From contig JAFLCG010000001.1 in assembly GCA_017303635.1 (NCBI GenBank), positions 620,001 to 684,000 on the forward strand: a stretch of DNA of 64,000 nt. Reading direction: 5' to 3'. Under the pieces are notes generated by a model. The model ran no database searches and had not been told where the DNA came from. It saw only the letters and a list, made by a program, of their open reading frames with translations. Origin of the DNA: Anaerolineae bacterium (GTDB taxonomy: Bacteria; Chloroflexota; Anaerolineae; Aggregatilineales; Phototrophicaceae). Below, in pieces: positions 8,587 through 16,239 of this stretch (positions are counted from its first letter, which is position 1; every line of letters begins with the position of its first letter). Position numbers and translations under genes: made by a program.

Positions 8587-9798
8587 CTACGGGATCAGAC
8601 CGGGCTGGTTGCCGGGTGCGAGCAGTAGCGTAAAGCGGACATCGGCAGCGCGCTGCCCCGCCGGGATGGGATAGACCTTGCCAAAGTACGGCACGACCAG
8701 CCGCACCTCTGCGGTTGAGACGACCTGAAGCTGCGCGTAGCCACTGCTATCGGTGAATGCTTGCGCCAGTGCGCGGTTCGTCCCGACCTCGACCAGGCGC
8801 ACCGAAATCCCCGCCACGCCCTCCGCCGGATCGATGGCGCGGTTGCCGTTCTCGTCGTAGCCGATGACGATGGACGCGGTGATGGGAAACGGCGCAATGT
8901 CAGTGGCAGTCGCCTGCATCGTAGGCGGCGCGCTGACCAACTCGAAGTCGGCAGGCTGCGGTTCGGCTGTCGGTGTGTATGCCTCGTCTGGCGGCGGGAT
9001 GATGAGCGTATGTCCGTCGCTGCGCCAGACCTGGATCGCATCGAGCGCGACGGCGATGCCTTCGCTGCGATTGTTCTTCTGCCCGGTCGGACGCAGTTCC
9101 AGCACGTGTGCGCCGGGCGCGAGCGAATACACCCGCGTTCCTGGGAATAGGAGTTCGCCCGCAAAAGCATCAATCGTGTCGATGACCACACCATCGACCA
9201 CCACCTGAAACATGCCCATGTTACGTGCGGCGACGTAGCGAATCCGCAGACCCTCGCCCTCGAAAGCAAACGCGACGCTCGAGTAAATATCCTCGGTGCG
9301 ATGGTACTGCCCCCGGCTGGCGTTCTGGTGCAGCCGCCGCTCCCAGCGCGTGGCGTAGACCACGTTCGGATGATCCGACTCGAAGCTCGTCCAGCCGAAG
9401 TACGGCGGCGGCATACGGGTCGCGTCGGGCAGTGGCTCGTAAGGATTGGGCGGCGCAGGGATGACCGTCACCCCAGGCGGATACGGCGTCGCCGTCGGCA
9501 GGACGAACACACCGGGCATGAGCGCGTTGATCTCCAGCACCCGCGTCGCCAACGTCGGCAGTACCTCAGTCGGTGCAACGGTTGATTCTGCTGTAAAGGT
9601 GGGCATCACGGTTGGCGTCGGCGATGCGGTCGGCAGCCGTGTACGGGTCGGTTCGGCAGTGGTCAGTATGGCCAGAGTGGGCAGTATGGTCAGTTTTTCT
9701 GGCGTGTTGAGAGTCAAAATGATGTACGCAACACCCGCCCAGACAGGCAGGCACAGCAGCGCCAGAAGCAGCAGGGTTATATGTTGAAATCGGGACAT
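8587..9798 (-). CDS. Membrane-anchored extracytoplasmic beta-domain protein of the transfer operon
   Basis: The 403-residue protein begins with one uncleaved membrane helix or signal anchor (about residues 7-30, ITLLLLALLCLPVWAGVAY), followed by a Thr/Pro-rich stalk (about 40-120) of the kind common in Chloroflexota surface proteins. Then comes a jelly-roll-like domain (about 140-270, ending IAVALDAIQVW) and a C-terminal SdrD-B/carboxypeptidase-regulatory-like Ig domain (about 300-400, YDENGNRAIDPAEGVAG then TDSSGYAQL). ATG at 9798 was chosen over 9813 because GGAG lies at the right distance. It is first in the minus-strand operon with the VirB6-like protein. It may act as a surface or adhesion component of the conjugation apparatus; this is inferred. 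Confidence 0.5.
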   Translation of the reverse strand: MSRFQHITLLLLALLCLPVWAGVAYIILTLNTPEKLTILPTLAILTTAEPTRTRLPTASPTPTVMPTFTAESTVAPTEVLPTLATRVLEINALMPGVFVLPTATPYPPGVTVIPAPPNPYEPLPDATRMPPPYFGWTSFESDHPNVVYATRWERRLHQNASRGQYHRTEDIYSSVAFAFEGEGLRIRYVAARNMGMFQVVVDGVVIDTIDAFAGELLFPGTRVYSLAPGAHVLELRPTGQKNNRSEGIAVALDAIQVWRSDGHTLIIPPPDEAYTPTAEPQPADFELVSAPPTMQATATDIAPFPITASIVIGYDENGNRAIDPAEGVAGISVRLVEVGTNRALAQAFTDSSGYAQLQVVSTAEVRLVVPYFGKVYPIPAGQRAADVRFTLLLAPGNQPGLIP

Positions 9799-9907
9799 GA
9801 AAGACTCCACCATTCGCTAGACTTTTATCGTAGCGAAGGCGGAGTCGCGGCGGCTGTCCGCTGTTCAGTTGGCAGTGTGGGAGGTTTCAGTCTGCGGGCG
9901 CAGGATT

Positions 9908-10546
9908 TCACTCCTGCAAACACGTAAAGCCCTCTGCAGCGGCGCGGTGGATAAGATGCTCGTTGGTCTTCGCGCCGAAACGCTGGCGCAGTTTCTGCCG
10001 CACCCAGTAGACGCGCCGCTGCGTGATGCCCATCTCGCGGGCGATCTGCCCGGCATGGATGCCCTTCGCCAGTTTGTTCAGCACCTCGCGCGCTTCGTCG
10101 TCGAGGTAGCCATCCGGTTGCAACGAGTGCAGCGCGACCAGGTACTCGGCGTTGGCGGTCGGCGAGAGGTACGGCCGGTCGCGCATCACGGTATCGAGCG
10201 CGGTCAGCAGACAGTCCTGCAAATCGTCGCTCTTGTACAGGTAGCCGTTCACGCCGCAGGCGAACAGGTCGCGGATCAGCATCCCTTCCGCCAGAGCACC
10301 CATCACGATCAGTTTGGCGCGGGGTGCCACCGTCCGCAGCTCCTCGACCGCGCTCAGAATGTCCATCCCATGAAACCACTCGTTCAGCAGGATGACATCC
10401 GGCACATCCTTCGCTGCCATCGTCAGCAGCTCCTCAATCGCCCGCGCCGTTCCGACCACCGTATAGCGATGGTCGGTTTCAATGGTTGCCTTTGCCCCCA
10501 GAATGGTCAGATCGGAATCGTCCGCGATGATGATTCGAATGCTCAT
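9908..10546 (-). CDS. NarL/FixJ-type regulator with degenerate receiver domain
   Basis: This is a 212-residue two-domain protein. The N-terminal CheY-like receiver has the acidic pair (IIIADDS, residues 8-9) and the conserved Lys (GYLYKSDD). The phosphoacceptor site reads DVILLNEWFHGMD, with Asn where Asp is expected, so it probably does not respond to phosphorylation in the normal way. The C-terminal LuxR-like HTH is at about 150-205 (EVLNKLAKGIHAGQIAREMG then RVYWVRQKLRQRF). No kinase gene is nearby. It is followed on the same strand by the transfer operon and preceded by a paralogue of identical length, so a role in controlling transfer genes is plausible. Confidence 0.7.
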   Translation of the reverse strand: MSIRIIIADDSDLTILGAKATIETDHRYTVVGTARAIEELLTMAAKDVPDVILLNEWFHGMDILSAVEELRTVAPRAKLIVMGALAEGMLIRDLFACGVNGYLYKSDDLQDCLLTALDTVMRDRPYLSPTANAEYLVALHSLQPDGYLDDEAREVLNKLAKGIHAGQIAREMGITQRRVYWVRQKLRQRFGAKTNEHLIHRAAAEGFTCLQE

Positions 10547-10682
10547 GTCTTCTCCCTCGATAACCCTTATGCTGGTTCACCGTATCATTTTTATGGTTTA
10601 GAAAGAAAGGCAATTTACGACAAAAAAGCGAGCATCCTTGCCCGCTGCGCGCTGCACTTTTTCAGTTGTCATGCGCAGCCTT

Positions 10683-11321
10683 TCACGTCGTCTCGTCGAG
10701 CAGTCCCTGACGGCGCGCCGCATCGACGATGTTGTCCGAATTCTGGATGTTGAGTACCTCCCGGATCTTCGCCTTTGAGCGATACACCGAGCGGTCTGAC
10801 ACGCCCAGCAGCTGGGCGATCTGCTGCACGGTAAAGTCTTGGGCGATCATCTGCAAGACTTGTTTGTCCATTTCGGTCAGGTCGCCGCCCGTGACAAAGC
10901 TCATCTCGGTCGCCAGCAGTTCAGCCACTTTGGGTGAGAAATAGCGCAAGTCCCTGCCAAGCGTACTGACGCTGTTGTTGAGACTGAGTTCCAGGTCATC
11001 CTTCATATAGATGAAGCCATGTGCGCCGCTCTGAATCATCTGCTTGATGAACGGCGCATTGAAGCGCTCACTCAGCACCACAATCTTGAGCGTTGGCAGC
11101 GCCGCACGCAGCTTGCGAATAAGCGCCGCATACGGTGTTGGCGCATGGTGGTTGTCGCTCAGATAGAGGATTGTGACCTCTCCCAACTGGGACTCATGGG
11201 GCAATACCGCAGCAGCCTCCACACTGCTGTGTGGCAGGACAGTACGTTCAAGCACCACGCGCATCCCATCCCGGATGACGATATTTGCTTCAACGATCAG
11301 AATACGAATACAGGTCAACAC
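10683..11321 (-). CDS. NarL/FixJ-type regulator with degenerate receiver domain (paralogue)
   Basis: The frame is open back to 11606, but GTG at 11321 follows AAGGAG by seven bases and starts directly at the receiver core (IRILIVEAN), giving 212 residues exactly like the neighbouring paralogue. The acidic pocket is degenerate (VEAN instead of DD) and the phosphoacceptor site reads TILYLSDNHH, with Ser in the Asp position. The conserved Lys region is GFIYMKDD. The HTH at about 150-205 contains QIAQLLGVSDRSVYRSKAKI. Both acidic features are lost, so signal input must differ from classical two-component control, for example by ligand or protein binding. It is divergent from the small genes and recombinase at 11.6 kb. 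Confidence 0.7.
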   Translation of the reverse strand: MLTCIRILIVEANIVIRDGMRVVLERTVLPHSSVEAAAVLPHESQLGEVTILYLSDNHHAPTPYAALIRKLRAALPTLKIVVLSERFNAPFIKQMIQSGAHGFIYMKDDLELSLNNSVSTLGRDLRYFSPKVAELLATEMSFVTGGDLTEMDKQVLQMIAQDFTVQQIAQLLGVSDRSVYRSKAKIREVLNIQNSDNIVDAARRQGLLDETT

Positions 11322-11451
11322 GACACATCTCCTTCTTTCCCCAAAACGAACTTGTGTTCTAGTGCGGACGGAGCATGATATTACAACTTTCAAACCACTG
11401 TCAATAGAACAGGAGGATAGAGTTTGGTTGGGCTTCGTTCGGATTGGGTAG

Positions 11452-11470
11452 CTGACAAAACTTTTGTCAG
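11452..11470. promoter_or_regulatory. Inverted repeat in the divergent regulator/recombinase intergenic region
   Basis: CTGACAAAA and TTTTGTCAG form perfect 9-bp arms around a central C. A second, shorter repeat (AGTCTG-A-CAGACT) lies at 11535-11547. The roughly 285-bp gap between the leftward regulator gene and the rightward genes should hold both promoters; these repeats are candidate operators for the divergent regulators. No gene was recognised in the gap. Confidence 0.5.
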
Positions 11471-11606
11471 GGTGACAGCCCGATGGCGCAAAATTCCCGC
11501 CAACCTTGTCCACTATTGCCGAGCGTTTTGGCGCAGTCTGACAGACTCCCGCTTGCCATTTCTGTATCCTGTGAATCCATAAATGAGTTGGGTCCAGGAG
11601 CAGCAA

Positions 11607-11789
11607 GTGAAGGGAAACACAGAATTATCGCATGTCTGGTCCGCGCCGGTGATGACCGTGCCGATGTCGCCGCGCATCGTCCTGTCGCGGCGTGAGTACC
11701 AGCGCCGGGTCAATCTCCGCCGTGCCACTCACCAGTGGGCGTTGCGGAAGACGCAAGCGTTGACGAAGCAGGCGGAGACGACGCGATGA
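11607..11789 (+). CDS. Small basic hypothetical protein upstream of the recombinase
   Basis: The 60-residue product is Arg-rich (SRREYQRRVNLRRATHQWALRK) and has no recognised domain. GTG at 11607 is preferred because AGGAG lies six bases upstream; ATG at 11583 in the same frame lacks a ribosome site. The stop overlaps the next start as ATGA, which supports it being a real translated gene. Its charge would suit nucleic-acid binding or a recombination accessory role, but this is only a guess. Confidence 0.4.
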   Translation: MKGNTELSHVWSAPVMTVPMSPRIVLSRREYQRRVNLRRATHQWALRKTQALTKQAETTR

Positions 11790-11965
11790 GTCAGCATCCA
11801 TCCGCACCCACGACCAAACAGGGCGAAGAAATGGTGAAGCGCTTGCTGCACATTGCCGATCTGTTGGCGAAGGGCGCAGCCCCGTCACCGAATACGGCTC
11901 AAAAACAGCAGGAATCGTGTGAAAAAACCAAGCGAGCGCAATCTCGTGTATCTTCATCAGTATAG
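11786..11965 (+). CDS. Small hypothetical protein coupled to the recombinase operon
   Basis: The 59-residue product is polar and Lys/Gln/Ser-rich, with one short amphipathic helix (EEMVKRLLHIADLLAKG). It overlaps the upstream small gene by 4 bp and ends 33 bases before the serine recombinase. No family is recognised. Tight spacing suggests co-transcription with the recombinase, so a directionality-factor-like role is possible but unsupported by any motif. Confidence 0.35.
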   Translation: MSQHPSAPTTKQGEEMVKRLLHIADLLAKGAAPSPNTAQKQQESCEKTKRAQSRVSSSV

Positions 11966-11998
11966 TTCTTTACGCTTGAGGAAGTTTCAGGAATTGTC

Positions 11999-13807
11999 AT
12001 GGCAGTTCAGACACGGAAGCCAAAACCAATAGCACCCCAGGCAGGTTGGGCAGTCTACTTGCGAACCAGCAGCGATGAGAACCAGAAACCGGAACTCTCA
12101 CGCGCCCGCCAACGCTTTGCCATCGAGAAGAACGTCCTCGAACGCTCCGACAAGCCGCTGATCGAGGAGTACGTGGATGTCCTCACCGGTAAATCACCGG
12201 ATCGTAAGGGCTATCAACGTCTGTTACAGGATGCCCGTGCGGGCAAGTTCTCGCATGTGATTGTTGAACGTGCTGACCGCTTTGGGCGCAACGATACCGA
12301 AGCGCTTCGTGCGATTGATGAGCTGCACGAGTTTGGCGTGGCGGTTCGCTTCGCCAATCAGCCTGACCTGGATCCGATGGACCCGGACGACCGTGTGCTG
12401 GTCGCGCTCTCGTTCACCCTTGCCCGTCGCGAGTCTAGTTTGTTGGGCATCCGGGTCAAAGGCGGTTTGCGAGCGAAGCGCGAAAGCGGGGGTTACATCG
12501 GTCAGGCACCGGATGGCTATATCAATGTGGAGGCTCGGACGACGCACGAAGAGAAGAAACTGTACGGACGCACCGCGCACTGGATCGAACTCGACCCGGA
12601 ACGCGCTCCCATATGGCGTTATGCCTGGGACCTATTGCTGGAAGACCGTTTGACACTGGAGGACATTGCCGAGGCGCTTCATGCGCGTGGCTACCGCCAT
12701 CGGAGCGGCAGACCCTTCATTGAGGTGCTGAAAGATGGCCGTCGCAAGGCAAACATCAGCTCACTCTCGAACGTCTTTCACAACTGGACGTATGCCGGTT
12801 GGATCGTCAGTGAGCGCTGTAGCATTCCGCCGAAGACCTTGCGTGGTAGTTGGGAGCCGCTCGTCACGACCGAAGAGATGGAACGCGGACTGGCGATTCT
12901 GGCGCGGCGCAACCAGCGACGTTCGGTGCGACGCACTCAGGACTACCTCTTGAAGGGGATGGTCTACTACAGCCCGGCTGAAGGGCGTCCGACGATCCGG
13001 CTGTCCGGCTCAACCTCCAACGCCGGACGTTCAGGCGGCGGAACGCCCTACTACCGGGATGCCCGTGCAGGTGGCATCAGTTTTCTCTGCACCGATGTCG
13101 ATGTGCAGATCCCTACAGAACTGCGCAAGATACAAATTGATCCGGACATGATCCCCCTCATTCGCGCCAGTTACACGCAGGAACTGGCGGAGAAGCTGGG
13201 ACATGCCCACCCCGATGAGCGCCAACAGTTGCAGGCGGCGCTCAAGGCGGTCGATGAGGAAGAAGGTCGGATGGCGCGTCTGCTTGCATCAGGCAGGATT
13301 ACCGAAGCGGTGTGGGACAGCCTATGGGCGGAATGGCAAGACCGCCGCAGTAAACTGCGTCAGACCATCGAAACGCTGGATGAGGCGCGGGAAACCCACG
13401 TCAGTAATCTGGACAGTGCGTTAGGATTTATTGCAAAGATTGGAGTGCTGTATAATGGACTGGAGCGCGCAGATCAGAAAGAACTTCTGCGCCAGGTTGT
13501 CCAACAGGTGATCGTGAATGCTGAGGGAACGATCCGGTTGGAGCTGCGAGCGCCGTTCGCGTATCTCAAGGAACTAACCGATGAGATACGTGAGGTGAGC
13601 AGCAGACTCGAAGGCAGTGAGCGAGGAACAAAAACGGACAGTCCTGAGACTGTCCGTAATGGAGCCGAATGTTCGAGTTGGCTCCAAGATAGCTGGAACA
13701 ACAGGAACTTATCCGAACAATCCCCTGACTTACATCGCTCAGTTTTTATCCAACGCATTCAATTCCCATATCACGCACATCTTGTGCGCCTCTCAACCCT
13801 AGACTAG
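11999..13807 (+). CDS. Large serine recombinase (integrase/resolvase family)
   Basis: The 602-residue enzyme has an N-terminal resolvase catalytic domain: VYLRTSSDEN with the nucleophile Ser near position 24, VERADRFGRN near 85-95, and the long helix region SFTLARRESSLLGIRVKGGL. A recombinase domain follows (about 195-310, with WTYAGWI), then a coiled-coil-like segment near 400-470. These enzymes recombine attP and attB through a 5'-phosphoserine intermediate. The Cys-rich ribbon that most large serine integrases carry after the recombinase domain is not evident here (KGMVYYSPAEG). The last 60 residues are unusual in composition and span a hairpin, so the C-terminus may have been altered. It is adjacent to parA and probably integrates the element or resolves dimers. 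Confidence 0.85.
   Translation: MAVQTRKPKPIAPQAGWAVYLRTSSDENQKPELSRARQRFAIEKNVLERSDKPLIEEYVDVLTGKSPDRKGYQRLLQDARAGKFSHVIVERADRFGRNDTEALRAIDELHEFGVAVRFANQPDLDPMDPDDRVLVALSFTLARRESSLLGIRVKGGLRAKRESGGYIGQAPDGYINVEARTTHEEKKLYGRTAHWIELDPERAPIWRYAWDLLLEDRLTLEDIAEALHARGYRHRSGRPFIEVLKDGRRKANISSLSNVFHNWTYAGWIVSERCSIPPKTLRGSWEPLVTTEEMERGLAILARRNQRRSVRRTQDYLLKGMVYYSPAEGRPTIRLSGSTSNAGRSGGGTPYYRDARAGGISFLCTDVDVQIPTELRKIQIDPDMIPLIRASYTQELAEKLGHAHPDERQQLQAALKAVDEEEGRMARLLASGRITEAVWDSLWAEWQDRRSKLRQTIETLDEARETHVSNLDSALGFIAKIGVLYNGLERADQKELLRQVVQQVIVNAEGTIRLELRAPFAYLKELTDEIREVSSRLEGSERGTKTDSPETVRNGAECSSWLQDSWNNRNLSEQSPDLHRSVFIQRIQFPYHAHLVRLSTLD
13634..13657. repeat. Perfect hairpin inside the 3' end of the recombinase gene
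   Basis: Arms ACGGACAGT and ACTGTCCGT (9 bp, perfect) flank the loop CCTGAG, with four A residues just before the stem. It looks like the core of a bidirectional terminator or a transplanted gene end, yet it is within the open reading frame. The codons beyond it encode an atypical tail, so the original recombinase may have ended near here. Confidence 0.5.
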
Positions 13808-13820
13808 CTTCGGCTTTTGC

Positions 13821-13856
13821 GGTGAGAAGGAGAGGTGCCGCCTCCCCTCTCTCACC
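13821..13856. terminator. Hairpin after the recombinase gene, possible terminator
   Basis: GGTGAGAAGGAGAGG pairs with the C/T-rich arm ending TCTCACC, around the loop TGCCG, with one or two mismatches. It starts 14 bases after the recombinase stop. It lacks a following T-tract, so it may be a pausing or factor-dependent site rather than an intrinsic terminator. It separates the recombinase from the parAB promoter region. Confidence 0.4.
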
Positions 13857-13973
13857 TTGAAGCTCGCTGCCTGTGCCAGCAAGACTCCCGCAAAAGAGTG
13901 TAGCACACCTCTGCGAAGTCCTTGCCAGCCCCAGCGATTTCGATCACTTTTGGGTTACTGAGAGGAAATGGCA

Positions 13974-14798
13974 ATGACTCGTGTTCTGGCTTTGACCAAT
14001 CATAAAGGTGGCGTCGGCAAATCGACGTCAGCCACCAACGTCGCATTTGGCTTGTGCGGCGTCATGCGCCGGATGGGCACACCCAACAACCGTATCCTGC
14101 TGATCGATACCGATAGTCAGGGACATGCCACACTGCTCACGACGGGTCGCAACGACTTTGGTACAGACAACAGCCTGTACACCGTGCTGATGGCAGATCG
14201 CCAGCAAGCACCGCAAGTGATGGCGAGCTGCATCGTGCAGAGCGCCTGGGATCCTGATCTGCATGTACTACCCGCTTCCCCAATGCTGGAAGGTGCCGAA
14301 CGTGAGCTGATGGGCGTGGCAGGCGCGCCCTATCGCCTCGCCGACCCACTCTCGCGCATCGCGCCGCACTACGCCGCCATCGTCATCGACACCCGACCGT
14401 CATTCTCACTGATGACCGAGATGGGACTGATTGCATCGACCGATGCGATTGTGCCGGTCGAGCCGCGCTACCTAGAAACAGTCGGCTTAATGAGCGTAGT
14501 GGACAAGATCGCTAACATCCGCGAAGGCTGGCGTGCGCCACATCTGCGGATCAGTGGGCTGGTCGTCACAAAAATGGATACCCGCGTCCGGGGTCACAAT
14601 TATCTGCTGGATGAACTGAAGCAGCATCCCACGTTGGGCAGGCTGCTGTGTGGCGTCATCCCTGCCAATGAAGCAGTGTCGTACGCGCATCGCAACCACC
14701 AGAGCATCTTCGCTTACGATCCACACGCTCCGGCAGGTGTCGCCTACCTCAAGTTGGTCGGATCACTGATCCAGCGCCTGTTCAAGGTCGGTGCGTGA
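13974..14798 (+). CDS. parA: ParA/Soj-type partition ATPase
   Basis: The 274-residue protein has a deviant Walker A motif NHKGGVGKSTSATNVA near the N-terminus, Walker A' LLIDTDSQGHAT, and Walker B AAIVIDTRPS. These mark a ParA-type ATPase that binds DNA nonspecifically with ATP and positions the ParB-centromere complex for segregation. ATG at 13974 is preferred because GAGAGGA lies seven bases upstream; ATG at 13968 is too close to it. The stop overlaps the parB start (TGATG). Residues around 110-140 diverge from chromosomal Soj, and Asp of Walker B is followed by TR rather than PP. A plasmid or element maintenance role is well supported by the neighbours. Confidence 0.85.
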   Translation: MTRVLALTNHKGGVGKSTSATNVAFGLCGVMRRMGTPNNRILLIDTDSQGHATLLTTGRNDFGTDNSLYTVLMADRQQAPQVMASCIVQSAWDPDLHVLPASPMLEGAERELMGVAGAPYRLADPLSRIAPHYAAIVIDTRPSFSLMTEMGLIASTDAIVPVEPRYLETVGLMSVVDKIANIREGWRAPHLRISGLVVTKMDTRVRGHNYLLDELKQHPTLGRLLCGVIPANEAVSYAHRNHQSIFAYDPHAPAGVAYLKLVGSLIQRLFKVGA

Positions 14799-15988
14799 TG
14801 GCAAAGCGTGACAATACCCAACGCCTGGACGAGCTGCTCGGTTCGATCACCGAGGAAATGCTGACCTTCGATCCGCAGCAGTTTGCGGACAACAGCCTGC
14901 GTGTCGAGCGCGTTCTGCTGGAGATGGTGCGTCCTGATCCGGTGCAGCCGCGCCGTGTGCTGCCAGAGAGCATCCATTTTGAGTTTCACAACTATCGGAT
15001 GACACCGACGCAGGCGCTGCGCCAGCTGGTGCAGACGGTGCAGATCGCTGCGCGGCAGCGTGGGCGACCGTTTAACAGCGTACTGGAGTTAGTGACACAG
15101 GGCGATGACGAGCAGAGTGAAGCTGTAGAACTCAGGCTCTCGCCTGAAGAGCAGCTTCTGCACGATCTGGTCAACCTCGCCATCACTATCCGCGACGATG
15201 GGCAGGTCAACCCGCTCACGGTCGTGGATGTATCTCAGGGTGCGACGCGACTGTATCGCATTGAGACGGGTGAGCGGCGCTACTGGGCGACGTGGCTGCT
15301 GCGCGACTTCATACCGGAATACAGCGGCGATGGCATGATCCCCTGCATCATTGTTCCTGCAGCGCAGTCGTCGGTCTTTCGTCAGGCGAAGGAGAATACT
15401 GCGCGCAGCGGTTTGTCGGCGATTGCGATAGCGAGGCAGGCAGCACTGCTCCTGCTGACTGTGCACGGTTGCGAAATCCCCGCCTATGCTGTCGGCCATG
15501 ACTTTTATCGCCAGGCACTCAATCTCGACCTGCGTGGCAAGCGCGAGTACACCGATGCCATCCTAAGTGCGATGGGAGGTGTAGGACGGATGCAGTTCAG
15601 TCGCTTCAAGGCACTTCTTGCACTTGGTGACGAGGCTCTCGAATTGGCAGATCGCTTCAATGTAGAAGAGTGGAAACTGCGCCATATCCTTGAACTTCCC
15701 GCTGAAGCTCAGGCTGAGATGGTCCGACAAATCATTCAATTCAATCTCACCGGTAAACAGATCGAGCAGATGCTGGCGTCAGGAGAAGATGTGCAGCCAT
15801 CGAGGGACGACGAGGGGATAGCTCCTGAAACGAAGCGATTGGTTAGGTTCCTGAAAAACGCACGCGACACAAAAGCAGAAGATGTTGCACGAGCGTTGGT
15901 GAGTCAGGAAAAAGATGTTGATCTGGCTCGAGCCAGAGTTCTCGCAATGAAGCGATTACTTGAGCAGGTCGAACGATGCCTCGGATAA
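14798..15988 (+). CDS. parB: ParB-like partition/centromere-binding protein
   Basis: The 396-residue protein starts at ATG 14798, overlapping the parA stop by one base; GTG at 14795 is also possible. A ParB/Srx-like N-terminal domain is visible: ITIRDDGQVNPLTVV, RIETGERRYWATWLL, then a segment with FRQAKENTARSGLSAI. This is the ERR-box and CTP-binding type region, although the usual GERR context is partly changed. Downstream are helical segments typical of the HTH region (YTDAILSAMGGVGRMQFSRFKALL). About 100 residues longer than chromosomal ParB at the front, as in element-borne ParB-related proteins. It should bind a parS-like site; candidate palindromes lie just downstream. Confidence 0.75.
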   Translation: MAKRDNTQRLDELLGSITEEMLTFDPQQFADNSLRVERVLLEMVRPDPVQPRRVLPESIHFEFHNYRMTPTQALRQLVQTVQIAARQRGRPFNSVLELVTQGDDEQSEAVELRLSPEEQLLHDLVNLAITIRDDGQVNPLTVVDVSQGATRLYRIETGERRYWATWLLRDFIPEYSGDGMIPCIIVPAAQSSVFRQAKENTARSGLSAIAIARQAALLLLTVHGCEIPAYAVGHDFYRQALNLDLRGKREYTDAILSAMGGVGRMQFSRFKALLALGDEALELADRFNVEEWKLRHILELPAEAQAEMVRQIIQFNLTGKQIEQMLASGEDVQPSRDDEGIAPETKRLVRFLKNARDTKAEDVARALVSQEKDVDLARARVLAMKRLLEQVERCLG

Positions 15989-16070
15989 AGCCGAAATTGT
16001 AACCGCACGGATACAAATTGGAGGACGAAACATGACTCAGATGGCTCGCAGCCCGCCGTAGGCAACAAAA

Positions 16071-16199
16071 GACCCACCTGATAAGCACATAGTGGGTCGG
16101 GCGGAACCGATATATTGTGACGTGGTACTCCCAATATATCATGCCCCCGATCCCCATGCAATTCATCGCGCACATTTTTGTCGTGCCGATCGGCACGAC
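16071..16199. promoter_or_regulatory. Cluster of three inverted repeats after parB, candidate parS/origin or operator region
   Basis: Three inverted repeats occur in the 250-bp gap. GACCCAC (16071-16077) pairs with GTGGGTC (16092-16098). GATATATTG (16109-16117) pairs with CAATATATC (16132-16140). A perfect 20-bp palindrome lies at 16180-16199, with arm GTCGTGCCGA. No gene is seen here. The position between parB and the primase-helicase gene suits a centromere, replication origin or promoter control region; which one cannot be told from sequence alone. Confidence 0.5.
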
Positions 16200-16239
16200 C
16201 TCTGTTCAGCTTTGCTATTGGCATTAAGGAATTTTGGTC

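Noticed and set aside
9640..9700. GTCAGTATGG-type direct repeats resembling the decamers at 18.8 kb
   Set aside because: They lie in the Thr/Pro/Leu-rich coding stalk of the anchored protein and are explained by codon repetition.
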